Below are positions 10,361 to 22,405 of a stretch of 64,000 nucleotides of DNA, one piece after another. Both the position numbers and the translations under genes were made by a program. The stretch's first letter is position 1, and every line of letters starts with the position of its first letter. The notes beneath the pieces are model-generated. The model did no database searches, was not told where the DNA came from, and was given only the letters and a program-made list of their open reading frames with translations. Origin of the DNA: Dipteronia dyeriana (lineage: Eukaryota > Streptophyta > Magnoliopsida > Sapindales > Sapindaceae); the NCBI GenBank assembly GCA_032871835.1, contig CM065297.1, positions 68,621,253 to 68,685,252 on the forward strand. Reading direction: 5' to 3'.

Positions 10361-12501
10361 GAATATACTGTGATGTCATTCCTTTTTAAATACCTCTAGT
10401 ATTTCAAAATAAATGCCATTAAGATATTGGTTGATGGACCTTTTTTAATGGATTCAATGAGACACTCCAACTGGTTTTTACCTTAGCAAGGATTGAAGGA
10501 TAAATAAAGTTTAGTGAACCCACTGTCAAAAGTTTTGTTAAGGTCTATTGCTTTAAATTAATCTATTCTATGAAGTTATGTCTTTTGTTTGTCATTTTAA
10601 TAAATGTGATACGAAACAAACACCATAGGATGTAGTCTGGAAATTTTGACAATTCAACATAGCAAGTCAAAGAAAATACTGAGAAATAAAATAATTTGCT
10701 ATCACAAGAAAATATATTCCATGATTTATGTTTTGAATATTTAATTGATTATACATTAAGCACTTAGTGGATTGTTTCTTGTGATATATTTTATATTATA
10801 AATTTTTCCAATAAACTCAGTATTTAATAGGGATCGACCAAGTAGTTTAGAGGTTTTATTAGAATTCAAATGATTCATGGTAATATTAGATTATCTGTAA
10901 TCTCCAAAAGTTTTATCGGATGATATTTCTGATTTTGGTTTTGTTATTCATAGTACAATTTTAATAATAAGATTGAGAATTTAAAGTAATATCTTGAAGT
11001 TTATTCAAGATAATATATTCTTGCTAATGATTTTCACTTAATGAGTTATGTTATGATTTTTGTAAATAATAATCTTTATTGATCTTCGAACTCTTCTCGC
11101 ATTGTAAATTCTACTTTTGGGTTTTAAAATTAGATTGATGATTGTTATTGAGGTTTAGATATAATCATTATAATCATATGACCAAAAGTAGAATGAAGAT
11201 AATTGATTCGTATAGCATTTTGATTATTTTAAATTCTCAGTTTTAAGTCTTTTGATTAATTGTATAAAAAATGATCTCATAAAAGATAAGCAGAGAACTA
11301 CAAAAGGTTAGAAACTGTTGGTAATAGTTTATAGAATATGTTATGTTTTATTTATAAGAATAATTGCTCATATTCATTATACATTCTTAAGGGGGGAGAG
11401 AATGATGTTGCTAAGAATGTATAATTTCAAAGACATACATTTAAGGAAGAAATTGTATGTTTGTGATATTTATGTTGAATAAATGTCATGTTTATTGAAT
11501 TGCAATTTTAGATGTCATCGGACTTTGGTTTTTGACTTTGTTGTCAAATAGTTGCAAACTAATTGATTGAAAATGATTTTTTTGAAATAATACTATTTTC
11601 AGCTTAAATATTAAATGTTGTCAAATTTATGGCTAGAAAAATTTACTTGAAAATTAGTATTAAGTTTGCATACTTTAAAACTTCATTGACATAGTTAATT
11701 AAGTTTCCAGACAATAGTGTTTAATTTAATAAAGTATTGACATTTTATGAATTTGTTAAAAGTTTTATTATGTCATTAGACATAACTAAGGGTCAGTGAG
11801 AGTAAGATTACTTGTTTGAGGTATCTATTGATAAAAGTGATAAACTTACATAGTTTTAATTCCTCGAAGTAAATTGGAGCATTCTCATAAGAAAAAGATT
11901 ATATATATATCTGCAATAAAAAAAGGAGGTTTCATCGTATTTGTAGAGGTTAATTGTTTCATTATCACATGTACGTAAGGATAAAGAAATATGTGGCTTT
12001 ATTTATTGCAACTCTAAAGAATTTTGATTGTGAAATCATATTTTGAGGTAGATTGTGATAATTTCAGTGCATTTATTTTCTCTAAATATGATAAGAAATC
12101 TTAGAGGTTTAACCATATGGATATTATGGTTGTAGTGAAGATCTAAGAGTTGCAAGTTTCTAATAGCTAAAAGTAAAATAATTATGAATACACTAACCAA
12201 GATATTTAACTCCGGAGGTTTTGTGAAGCATGTTATATCATTTATTGGATGATTGATATTTTTGATGTGTTTGATTAGTGAGAGTTGTCTTTAATTAGAT
12301 TAACTGCATTTATTATATTCATGTTTGTTTCTTATTCTCGAGAATATAATGTATATGCATTTTAAGATGTTTGCCATATTTATTATTGTGTGCACACATA
12401 TGTTTGGATATGGCAGGAAATCTTAAAGCTTTTAGTTTTGAAGGAGCAATTCACTCATAAGGTATAAAGTTTACACCGATGAATGAACAGAACATTACAT
12501 A
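10361..12501. other. AT-rich sequence, probably decayed LTR-element DNA
   Basis: No open frame of interest. A purine run AAGGGGGGAGAGAA near 11389-11402 looks like a polypurine tract. It sits between two arms, ATTATACATTCTTAA and TAAGAATGTATAAT (about 11378-11428), which could pair. The following 1 kb and the sequence at 14877-15790 may be one LTR split by the CACTA insertion; I could not find a partner LTR. Confidence 0.3.
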
Positions 12502-14876
12502 CACTACAAGAAAAATGAATTTTCTTGACAGTTTTCAAACTGTCAAGGATGACTGTGACAAGAAAGATATTGACAGTGAAAAAACCGTTAAGCATATTTT
12601 GACCGTTTTTAACTATGAGTTTTTAACTGTCAAGACTTTTTCATAGTTAAAAACTATCATTAAGTTTTGACAGTTGAAAACTGTCAACATTACAACATAA
12701 ATTTGTCAAGAATCTTATTAAAATTATATATATATAATATCTTACAAAAAAAATCAAATAAATAAAATCTGTAATATAAATCATACACAAATCATCAAAA
12801 GCTTATTCAAAATCCAACACTACAAAATTTTATTACATGAAGAAATAATCCAACATAAAACTACGGTAAAAAAATATAACTTAAACCATCATCCTCAAAG
12901 TCATTGTACAAATCTAAATTGATTTCACATGATCATCAAACTAAAAAGTTGATAAGTTCGTAACATAGTAGTTTCAATCTCTCCATTCAACTCATGTACA
13001 TTTTACATTTTAACTGACCTGCACAAAATTAATAAAAATTATTTTAAGCCAACTACTATAAAACATAATAACCCCTTTATAAATTCATTACTTAAACATG
13101 TAGCATACAATAGTAAAATATAATTCAAATAGAAAAAATAAAAGTAGAAGAATCACCTTATAAGCTAAAAGATAAGCTCACAATCATTTTCCAGTAAAAA
13201 TAAAATCGAACAGTAAATCAAATATATACTTAATTTCTTTTAATTGAAACTTCTTGACAAGACAAGAAGATGAAAAAGAAAAATTTAGGTTATAATTTTA
13301 ATGTAGCCCAAGTTGAGTATTCATGTAAATACATGTTTTATAGTATGTACTAAGTTTGTTCACTTAGTAAAACAAATTAACGAAGAACAAACACACATAC
13401 GATGTTTGTTAATTTAGGAAATTTTACAAACGTGTAACATACAATAGTAAGATACAACACAAATAGAAAAAGGAAAATGGAAAAAAATATGAAGCACCTT
13501 ATAAGCCAACAGATAAGCTCACAAAGTTTCCAATAAAAAAATGAAAAAGAAATATCAACGACAATTATAGTTAAAAAAACACAAATATCAAAATGTATAT
13601 ATTTAATCTCCATAAATGGAATCTTCTTACAAAAGTATTTTTCTAAAGAAAAAAAATAGTAAAAAAAATAATCTTCAAATTGAGTATTCATGTAAATTCA
13701 AGTTTCATGCTTTGTACTAGATTTTTTTTTATCAAAAATTAACAAAAAACAAACATGCTACAATGTTAGCTAACATAGGAAAATATAATTAACAAAGAAC
13801 AAATACACAGAATTTTAGTTCACTTATGAAATTTACAAACATGTAGCATACAATAGTAAGATACAATACAACTAGAAAAGGAAAACGAAAAAAAGGAAGC
13901 ACCTTATAAGCCAACAAATAAGCTTACAAATTTTCTTACAAAAAAAAATATATCAAACACAAATATAGTTAAAAAAAACACAACTATCAAAATACCTATT
14001 AAATTTTCTTAAATGGAATCTCCCCAGAAAAGCATTTTCTTGAAAGAAAAAAAAAGAGTACAAACAATGTTTGTTCACTTAAGAATTTAGTTAATTTAGG
14101 GGAAAAAATTAAAAAAGAACAAAACACAGACATTGTTACTTCACTTAAGAATTTTTGCAAACATGTAACATACAATAATAAGATACAACACATATAATGA
14201 AAAAGAAAAACAAATTATAAGTCAACAGATAAGCTTACAGATTAACCTAAAAATAAATATGAACAACAAATCTCAGTTCAAAAAAGCTCAAATGTCAAAA
14301 TATATAATTTATCTCCTTAAATGGAATCTTCAACAAAATCATTTAATTGAAGAAAAAAAGATGAATTGGTCAAAACCCGATGAAAAATCATGTATATGTT
14401 GTTGATTTTGGAGTTTAGATTTGTAAATTTTAAGAAGGGTTAGAATTAGTAATCTATATAGATAAATAAAGAAGAAAAACACAAACTTTGGTCTAATTCT
14501 CAACTGAAAATAACCAGATTCGATAATCAAAAAACAAAGATCACAATAAAAGATAAATATATGAAGAAAGAGGCTTGGAGCCAGCCCTAATCAATTTTTA
14601 AGCAAATAAGATGATGGTATTGGTAGAAATATTTAAATTATCAAATTGTTCTCTTAATTTTTGTGGGAACTGAAATATTTAAAAATAATAGAGGGAATTT
14701 AAAATTTGAGAAATATTGACAGTTGTAAAAAAACAGTCAACAGTCTTGATAGTTTTGGGAAAAACTATCAATAGGACTTGATAGTTTTTAAGAACCGTCA
14801 AAAAATTAATATTATTTGATAACATTTAAAAACTGTTAAGAACTAATTGTGAATAAAATTCATTTTTCTTGTAGTG
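12502..14876. mobile_element. non-autonomous CACTA (En/Spm-type) element
   Basis: Both ends carry the same terminal inverted repeat, CACTACAAGAAAAATGAATT and two more bases (22 bp, perfect). CACTACAAGAAA is the terminus of plant CACTA elements. Next to each end lie clustered short motifs such as TTGACAGTTTTCAAACTGTC and its relatives in both orientations, the subterminal transposase-binding pattern of this superfamily. The 2375-bp element has no transposase; its inside is a degenerate tandem array. The flanking triplets are ATA and TTA, so the expected 3-bp target duplication is not exact. Confidence 0.88.
13098..14260. repeat. degenerate tandem repeat inside the CACTA element
   Basis: A block containing GTAGCATACAATAGTAA..., then CACCTTATAAGCCAACAG and ATAAGCTCACAA, recurs near 13098, 13433, 13847 and 14163, at uneven spacing of roughly 315-415 bases. 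Short open frames in it on the minus strand are F/I-rich by composition and are not believable proteins. It may be an amplified piece of captured DNA. Confidence 0.65.
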
Positions 14877-15832
14877 TTAAGACAGAAAGTTTGTCATTCT
14901 TAAGGGAGGTTTAACTCATGATCAAAATGTTTGGCAAATGAGTGTAAGATGCTTAAGACATTAAGTTTGCTCATCTTAAGCTGCTTTGCATTATGCAAAG
15001 TTGGACCTATACAGAAATAGGCATGATGATCACATCTGCATGTAATTTCCATACCACACATACATACCATTTTCCCGGGTAGGTAGAGCTAAGGGTATTT
15101 TGATTACATATGGTCTTATGTCCATTAAAGATGTAATGATCTTTGTAGTTGGATACTTAAGGTTCTACTGGACTAAAGGAAAGGAATGTGTTACTCTCTT
15201 AAACATTCTTTGTGGTCACATATAATTATTTGTCAATTCGGAGAGTCATTTTCTAAAATTAACATTTAAATCTAAAATAATAATGTCTATATAGATCAAG
15301 TGAAAGAATGTGAGATTTTTATAAAATTGTGAGCAACATATGACATTATATTTTGAGTTTATGAAAACCGAATTGATTGGAATGTTTAAGTAAGTGAGAG
15401 TTGACCGGATAAAGCCCGTTATTAATGTGATCGATATTGTTAGGCTCGGTGCACCATAGCTACATTAAGTATAAAAAGGATATGGTATGGGCTATTGTAT
15501 ATATGTGAGCCTAGTATTCCTTTTAGGACTAGCCATCCTATTAGGGTTGAGAATCCTTTATGGGTTAGGATTCTAGGAAGTTATACTATTTATAAGGGGT
15601 CCCTACTCTCACTTATAATATGTTTTACAGAATTGTCTCCCCATTAGGCAATCTGAAAAAGGTGAGAAGAGAGTAGAAGACTTTCTATTGTTCTTTTCAG
15701 GTTATTGCGACATTATGAATTCGAGATCAAGACTTTCTACAAGTTAGATGGTTTCCGTTGCGATTCCAGGTACGCATCTATTCATACTTATACATACAAT
15801 ACGAGATTTAATTATCCTTACATAATTCTTAA
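14877..15832. other. unassigned stretch with LTR-like promoter features
   Basis: A TATA-like TTTATAAGGGG near 15588-15600 is followed by CT-rich sequence and ATTCCAGGTACGC. This resembles the transcribed half of a copia-type LTR on the plus strand, but neither boundary nor partner was found. A short frame at 15705-15977 is not convincing as a gene. Confidence 0.3.
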
Positions 15833-16144
15833 ACACACTGCTAACTTGTTGATTCACATGAATACAAAGAGAATGAAAACAAGAAGTTTCATAACCAAAA
15901 TTTTATTAATCAACTCAACTTCAGTCTGCCATAAAATGGCTACAAAACTCCTTTATAGGACTAGAAAATACAAGTAAAAGTAAACAAATAAAATTCATAA
16001 TTTGAATCCTAAAAATATGCCTCCTTCATCAAATCCCATAAATCAAGCAATTGTCATCATCATAGGTAATTGATGAAATTTTATAAATCAAGTTGTAATC
16101 AATACCATGATTTATGCAAATTTCCTATAACTTGATCTTTATCA
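15833..16144 (-). repeat. direct repeat A, probable LTR of a small element
   Basis: About 312 bp, matching 16531-16842 with scattered differences. On the minus strand both copies begin TGAT(A/G)AAGATCAAGTTATA. The sequence just outside, read on the minus strand as CAACCATGGCAGGAA, could be a polypurine tract. Confidence 0.55.
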
Positions 16145-16530
16145 TTCCTGCCATGGTTGAAAGAATTCATCCTCAAATTTGTATGAGGAATATATGAATC
16201 ATTAAAACAGCACATAAAATCGAAATTACTAGTACAGCGGAAAATAACACTACAAAAAATTGAAATACAAAACGGGGATAATTATTTTGAATTCGTTGAT
16301 TCTTGGAATGCCAGAAATTACAATCAGTTCCTTCTTGGAGTGCCGAAAAGTAGATCTGTTGATTCTTGAGAATACCGAAAGCGAAATACGAACTAGATGA
16401 TGTTGATTCACCATGAATACCAACAAATCGCTAAATCGATGTTGAATCGATTTGGCGCTGATACTGAAAATGATGTAGCACTTATATGGCTGATCAAGAA
16501 TTGTTGATTCTAGGAATACCCAGGACTATG

Positions 16531-16842
16531 AACACATTGTTAACTCGTTTATACACTTGAATACTGAGACAACAGAGACAAGAAATTTCATAATCAAAAA
16601 TTTGTTAATCAACTCAACTGTATTCTGTCATCAAATGGCAACAAAGCTTCCTTATATAGGAGTAGAAAATACAAGTAAATGGAAACAAATAAAATTTATA
16701 ATTTGAATCCTAAAAATATGCCTCCATCAAATCCCATAAATCAAACAATTGTCATCATCATATGTAATTGATGAAATTGCATAAATCAAGTTGTAATCAA
16801 CACCATTATTTATGCAAATCTCCTATAACTTGATCTTCATCA
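16531..16842 (-). repeat. direct repeat B, probable LTR of a small element
   Basis: Partner of 15833-16144. Between the two lie about 390 bases with repeated GTTGATTCTTGGAATG-type units and GGCGCTGATACTG near 16453, a faint echo of a TGGTATCAGAGC primer site. The pair therefore looks like a terminal-repeat element in miniature on the minus strand. The right end abuts the ascorbate-oxidase pseudogene. No matching 5-bp target duplication was found. Confidence 0.5.
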
Positions 16843-16846
16843 CATT

Positions 16847-17237
16847 TACAGGCTCAAGTTCAATTCGGTAGTGGATTTGATATTACAGAATGCCAAATAC
16901 TATGAATTTCAATCACAGTGAGACACATCCATGGCAACTGCATGGACATGATTTTTAGGTTCTGGGTTATAGGTATGGGAAATTCAACATGGAAACTGAT
17001 GTGAACAAGTACAATTTGGTTGATCCAATATTGAAGAACACAGTGCCTATGCACCCTTATGGATGGACCGCATTACAGTTTCGAGCAGATAATCTTGGAA
17101 TTTGGTTGTTCCATTGCCATATTGAAGCTCATTACTTGTTGGGGATGCATGTGATGTTTGAATCTGGATAAGAAATTGTTGCAGAGCCTCCTCAACAAAA
17201 TATGGGATGTGGCAAGACCAAGAGCTTGATCAAGTAA
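16847..17237 (+). pseudogene. 3' end of an L-ascorbate oxidase pseudogene
   Basis: The translation matches the last cupredoxin domain of plant ascorbate oxidase: YRLKFNSVVDLILQNA, then HPWQLHGHDF, then PYGWTALQFRADN, then the copper-site HCHIEAHYLLGM. The enzyme family is a secreted multicopper oxidase of the cell wall. Three lesions are visible: one extra A just after LQNA (near 16893), TGG to TAG after HGHDF (near 16952), and a stop after MFESG near 17170. The tail ends at a TAA at 17235. No upstream exons were found; a small repeat element sits directly 5' of it and a gypsy element was inserted 79 bases 3' of it. Confidence 0.85.
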
Positions 17238-17316
17238 CTTTATCACTATCAGGATTACCAGAATCATCAATTGCATCCATTGGCAATTATCTATCCCTAT
17301 TTTCAACCTTCAGTGT

Positions 17317-18143
17317 TGTTGACGTCGATTTCTCGATGGATGAGAAAGTCAACAATGTTGGATTTGGTTATGACCTGTCAAAAGAGAAAGAGAAAGAGAA
17401 TGCAATTGATATGCGAGTGACACAAGTTTACATGATAAAACTCCGATAACTGGAGAAACGTCCACAGGTAGCTGGATGGCCAACCAAACCTAATCCACTA
17501 GTGAACGAAGAAATACACCAATCGATCTCTCTTGCCTCCTTTTTTTTAGTGATTCATTCTATCTTTTTTACAATAAGATTATGAGCCTATTTATACATGT
17601 ATAGAATCCTAATCCTTGTGGTACAAGTAAGGTAAAGAATTTGTATTTAATTATGACTGGTTGCTTATTGGAGTCGTCTTTATCTTCTTTCCTATTTCAG
17701 ATATCTTGTGGGTTAAGTTTGAATCTTTGTGGGACTTTAACTACACATTATGCTTTGGATTTATTTCCTAATCGATATGAAGTCTTCTAGAATAATAGAG
17801 TTGTTGCCTGATTTGGACTTGCTTCCTATTTGGTATGTTATCCTTCTAGAAGCTTTCTAAACGTTTTCCTCCTTTGATACAAATGCGTATTGGAGTATAA
17901 TTTTTGGGCTTACTTGCATATGTGAGTCGATGCTAAACTTTTTCATTCTGGCTTCCTGTGTTGTCCCTAGTAGAACCGAACATACCGAGTACTAGTGTTC
18001 AGGCTTACTTGGGTTCTTATTCCTTAATAATGTCTTGGATGGTGTCTTCTAGATGCCAGATCGGATGCCCATCTGGCAATCTTTTTAAGGGATTTTCCTA
18101 CCTGTCAGTGACGTGTACATTCAATAAAATATACAAATAACAA
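17317..18143 (-). repeat. 3' LTR of the second gypsy element
   Basis: 827 bp, TGTTGACGTCG to ATAACA on the plus strand, adjoining the target duplication AGTGT. A TATA box (TATAAATAG on the minus strand) lies near 17588-17597. Confidence 0.92.
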
Positions 18144-18199
18144 TACCTCCTTAAAATACTTTTGCCTAGTAGAATTTATATTGGTGGAAGTATTTCAAT

Positions 18200-19326
18200 T
18201 GCTTGAAACTCCGACTAACTTTTATCCTGTCCTTCATTAATGTCTCATTGATTAGGAACTATAACCCTTAAATCAATTCGCAGCATATATGTCGTGTCTT
18301 AATGGCTACCATGTATGTGCAACGAGCTCGCAGCTTTGTTCTTCATATTCAATGATACTTTTCTGAGCACCGGATCTCTTAACTGGAACTTCCTAATCCG
18401 AACATGAGAATTATAGTATTGGGTCACTCTTTGCTGATATGCAGCATTTCATACTCGAGATTTCTTCCTTTTTTCTTCCAACTCATCTAAGCTTTGTAAC
18501 AGCATATCAACATTTAGATCTTCATCATACAGCCTGACTATAGGTGAAACGTATGATATTTCTATCGAGATGATAGCCTCTGCTCCGAATGCCAAAGAAA
18601 ACGATGTTTCTTCTGTAGAAGTCCTTGCTGACGTCAGATAAGCCCAAAATACTTCAGAAAGTTTTTTGACCCAACTGCTCTTTTTGGCATCTAGCTTTGC
18701 TTTGAGCGTGTGTTTGATTATTTTGTTCACTGCTTTAGCTTGTTCATTTGTTTGAGGGTAGGCAGGTGCGGCATAATAATTTACAATCTGGTACTCATTG
18801 CATAGATGTCTGATCTTTTGATTATCAAATTAGGTGCCATTGTCAGTGATAATAGTTTTCGGGACTCCAAACTTGTAGGGTATGTTTTTCTTCACAAAAT
18901 TTGTTGTTTTTGCTTCCTTGATGTGAACTAGTGCTTCAGTTTCAACCCACTTAGTAAAATAATCAACAGCCACGATTGCATGCTTTGCTCCACCCTATAT
19001 TCCTACTGGCATCAGACCAATTAAATCCAAGCCCGAAATGGCGAACGACCATGGGGATGTGAGGCTTCTAAGGTGTTCTGGGGGTTGCTGAATGTCATTG
19101 GCGATCCTTTACCAAGCGTTGCAACTTTCTGAACATCGTTGTGCATCAGTGAACAGAAAAGGCAAGTAAAAACCTTGCCTGAATACCTTGTGTGCCAAGA
19201 TTTTGCCTTCTGTATGGTTCCCACATACTCCGCCATTAATTTCCTGTAGTATCCAGTGTGCATCTTCCTCTAACATACATCTTTGGAATGTTTGGAAACA
19301 CCCTCTTCTATATAGTTCTCCTCCAA
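18200..19326 (-). pseudogene. integrase, second gypsy element
   Basis: A zinc-finger region (HTEGKILAHKVFRQGF near 19190-19230) is followed by the catalytic core with VDYFTKWVETEALV near 18915-18960 and FGVPKTIITDNGT near 18830-18870, then the C-terminal part (WAYLTSARTSTEETSFSLAFG; 18730-18449). The final block LRDPVLRKV near 18350-18380 is out of frame. No chromodomain follows. The enzyme would insert the DNA copy. Confidence 0.82.
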
Positions 19327-20190
19327 TCAGTGTGTATCTTGTTGACCTATATCTGATGTGTTTTGCCTCAAGGGATCTTCTGGGAGTATATCTTCCTCCA
19401 AGTACTTTTTTAGCTGAGTCATCCAACCGTCTAACGGTGTTCGGATTTTTGAGACTTCAAGGTCTTTTGGCTCAACTATACTTGGTTTGAGAAGATGTAT
19501 GACTAGGATATTCTTTGGCCTAATTGTGGTTGTTGCTAATGCTAGTTTGGACAAAGCATCTGCCTTTTTGTTATCTTCTCTAGGGATCAAGACAATCATA
19601 TATTCCTTGAATTTTTAAAGGAATTGTTTTGCTATACCCAAATAAGCCATCATATTTTCATATGTGGCCTAATATTCGTTTAAGACTTGGTTGACGACTA
19701 CCTTTGAGTCGCTGAATATCTTAACCTTATCTGCTCTGAGAGCTATGCAAACTCTAAGCCCTGCCAACAATGCCTCATATTCGTCTTGGTTATTTGTTGC
19801 TTTGAAATCGAATATCACGGCATATTCAACATCATCTTCTTCTAGGGTACATACCACGATCCCTGCCCCGCTGCCATAAGTGTTCGAGGAACCATCGACA
19901 TATAATCTCCACGAGAAACTCATGTCCAACATTCTTTTTGCTTCCAGATTTGGCTATGTGAACTCTACTACAAAATCTTCCACTGCTTAGCCTTTGAATG
20001 ATGTCCTGGGTATGTACTAAATATCCAATTCACTCAGCTCGACCGCTCATTTAGTTAATCTCCCTGAAATCTCAGGCTTCTGTAGAATTTGCTTAAGCAG
20101 ACAGTTGGTGAAAACCTGGATTGTATGTGCTTGAAAGTACGGCCTCAGCTTCGTTACTGTCGAAACCAATGCTAAAGCCATTTTCTCTGC
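19327..20190 (-). pseudogene. RNase H region, second gypsy element
   Basis: A first, RT-linked RNase H region is followed by a second, archaeal-type RNase H, YVDGSSNTYGSGAGIVV, with FDFKATNNQDEYEALLAGL and FSDSKVVVNQV (19669-19932), then the VLIPREDNKKADALSKLA linker (19599-19540). The double RNase H is a mark of the Tat lineage. Stops are present at the joins. Confidence 0.82.
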
Positions 20191-21550
20191 TTATGAATAT
20201 CTGGTTTCAGCTGGAAGAAGAGCCTTGCTGGTATAGTACACTAGCATCTGTATCCTGCCTTCTATCTTGACTATAACTGAGCTTACTGCTAACTCTGTAA
20301 GGGACAAGTACATGTGAAGTATTTCTCCTACTTTAGGTTTTGAGAGGATGGGAGTTTGTCCTAAGTATTCTTTGATCTTTAGGAATACCTTGTTCACACT
20401 CTTCATTCCATTCAAGTCATTTCCCTTTTTTGATCACTTTGAAAAAAGGAGCACATCTATCTGTGGCCTTCGAAATGAATCTGTCTAGGGAACCTAAGCA
20501 TCCCGTCAGGCGTTGTACCTCTTTTAACTTCCTAGGTAAAGTCATCTTTTGAAGGGCTTGGATCTTCTCGGGATTCACTTCGATCCCCCTCTAGTGAACT
20601 TGGAACTCAAGGAACCTTCCTGAAGGAACCCCAAATATGCACTTGTTCGGATTTAACTTCATCTGATACATTCTCAGAATATCGAATGTTTCGTACAAGT
20701 CTGAAACATGTTCGTCTGCCGAGAAACTTTTGGTTAACATGTCGTCTATGTAAACTTCCATGTTTCTTCTTATTTGATGAGCGAAGATTCTATTGACCAA
20801 TCTTTGATATGTTGCCCCAAAATGTTTTATCCCAAAGGGCATCATTGTATAACAGTACAAGCCTTGATCGATCGTGAATGCTGTTTTTTCTTCATTAGCT
20901 TTATTCATCCGGATCTAATTGTATCCTGAATAAGCATCCATAAAACTGAGTAATTCATGTCCTGATGTAGCATCGACTAGTCGGTCTAATCTCGGGAATG
21001 GAAAACTGTCTTTTGGACAGGCTTTGTTTGAATCTGTGAAGTCTAGGCACATTCTCCATTGGACATTCTTCTTTTGGACCAAAACCACATTTGCTACCCA
21101 ATGAGGATAGTTGATTTTTCTGATCGATCCTACAACGAGTAACTTCTCCACCTCCTGCTTGATCGCCCGACTTCTTTCTAGGTTGAAAAATCTTCTCACA
21201 CTTGGATCCACCACCAAATGATGTGATATTATTCGTGCATCTATCCCCACCATGTCTTCATGACTCCTTGCGAACACATCTTTATATTCTCTAAGAAAAT
21301 CAATAAGATCTAGCTTGACCTTTTCTTCTAGGTTGGCTCCAATTTTGACATTCCTATTCGGCTCATCTTTCTTTAAGACCACCTCCTCTGTTGGTTTATT
21401 CTTTGATGTTTCTGGTTCTTCCCTTGGATCGAACTCAAACAACAGTGATTCTTCTTGCTTGATATGATCTAGTTGAGTTAAAGTGCATACTTGGTGTTCA
21501 CTATTATCTCTGTCTTTGTAAACTGAGATTATCTCTTTTGTCCATCTCAT
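20191..21550 (-). pseudogene. reverse transcriptase, second gypsy element
   Basis: Open pieces are 21550-20915, 20908-20591 and 20415-20191. Motifs in order: VEKLLVVGSIRKINYPHWVA, LDFTDSNKACPKDSFPFPR, FMDAYSGYN, FGIKHFGATYQRLVN, and the catalytic YIDD within MEVYIDDMLTKS (near 20750-20765). Single stops separate the pieces. Confidence 0.88.
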
Positions 21551-22400
21551 GCGATCCCTTGATTATTCCTACCCCCCATTCAGTCGGGAACTTGATCATC
21601 AGGGCGTAGATAGCTGTTACCGCCTTTGTTTTGTTCAAGAAAGGTCGACCTAGTAACGTATTATACAGCCAGTTGTCCAGATCTACCACCATAAAGTCGA
21701 GTAACATTGTTTTTCGGCAGGGAGCTACTTCGATCTTCACGAGCAGCTTTGTTGTTCCGAGAGACCTGACCTCGACTCCCCTGAATCCTCTGAGTGGGGT
21801 ATGAAAAGGTTTCAAATTCTTTCGATCCAATCTGAGCTGATCGTAAACAGCCACATTGAGGATGCCTACCGAGCTACCATTGTCCACTAAAATTCTTCTG
21901 ACTTTTCTATGGCCAATTCAGGCATTAATGACGAGAGCGTCATTTGGTCGGACGTCGACCCCATGTGAGTCAGCTTCAGTGAATATTATCTGGTCATATA
22001 CTTTCTTTATTCTCTTCGGATCAGGCTCAATAGAGTGAACGTCGAAATTCTGTCTTGCTTCCACTGCTTCTCTAATTTTCTGAGTCCGCTCTCGATTATT
22101 TCTCCTAGTTGATGGTCCTCCGAAGATTGTCTATATTGCTCCATTCACTTTGGGACTAGCCCTTTTATTTCAACCAAAATTATGATCTCTCGTCTTGGTT
22201 TCTTTCTGAATTCCTAACTTATCATCTTTCTTCAGAATTATATCTTTCAGATGTCCTTCTCGGATGAGGGTTTCTATATAGTCTCTGAGTTGGTAACATT
22301 TGGAGGTCTCATGACCGGTTTTCTTATGGAACCTGTAATATTTCATCGTGTCTCACCGAGCAAATTACGACTGCCGGCATGGCTCCTTCATTAGATTCTT
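21504..22400 (-). pseudogene. aspartic protease region, second gypsy element
   Basis: It opens with remains of the CHHC knuckle (near 22300-22350) and carries the protease site DNGSSVGILNVAVYD near 21845-21887, then the conserved FMVVDLDNWLYNTLLGRPFL block. It overlaps the following RT frame by 47 bases in a different phase, so a frameshift separates them. Confidence 0.78.
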
Positions 22401-22405
22401 CTCTT

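Noticed and set aside
13377..13691. Minus-strand frame of 104 codons in the CACTA element
   Set aside because: Its F/Y/I/C-rich composition follows from A-rich repeats; no domain is recognisable.
12499..14879. Exact 3-bp target duplication for the CACTA element
   Set aside because: The flanks read ATA and TTA; I do not claim a duplication.
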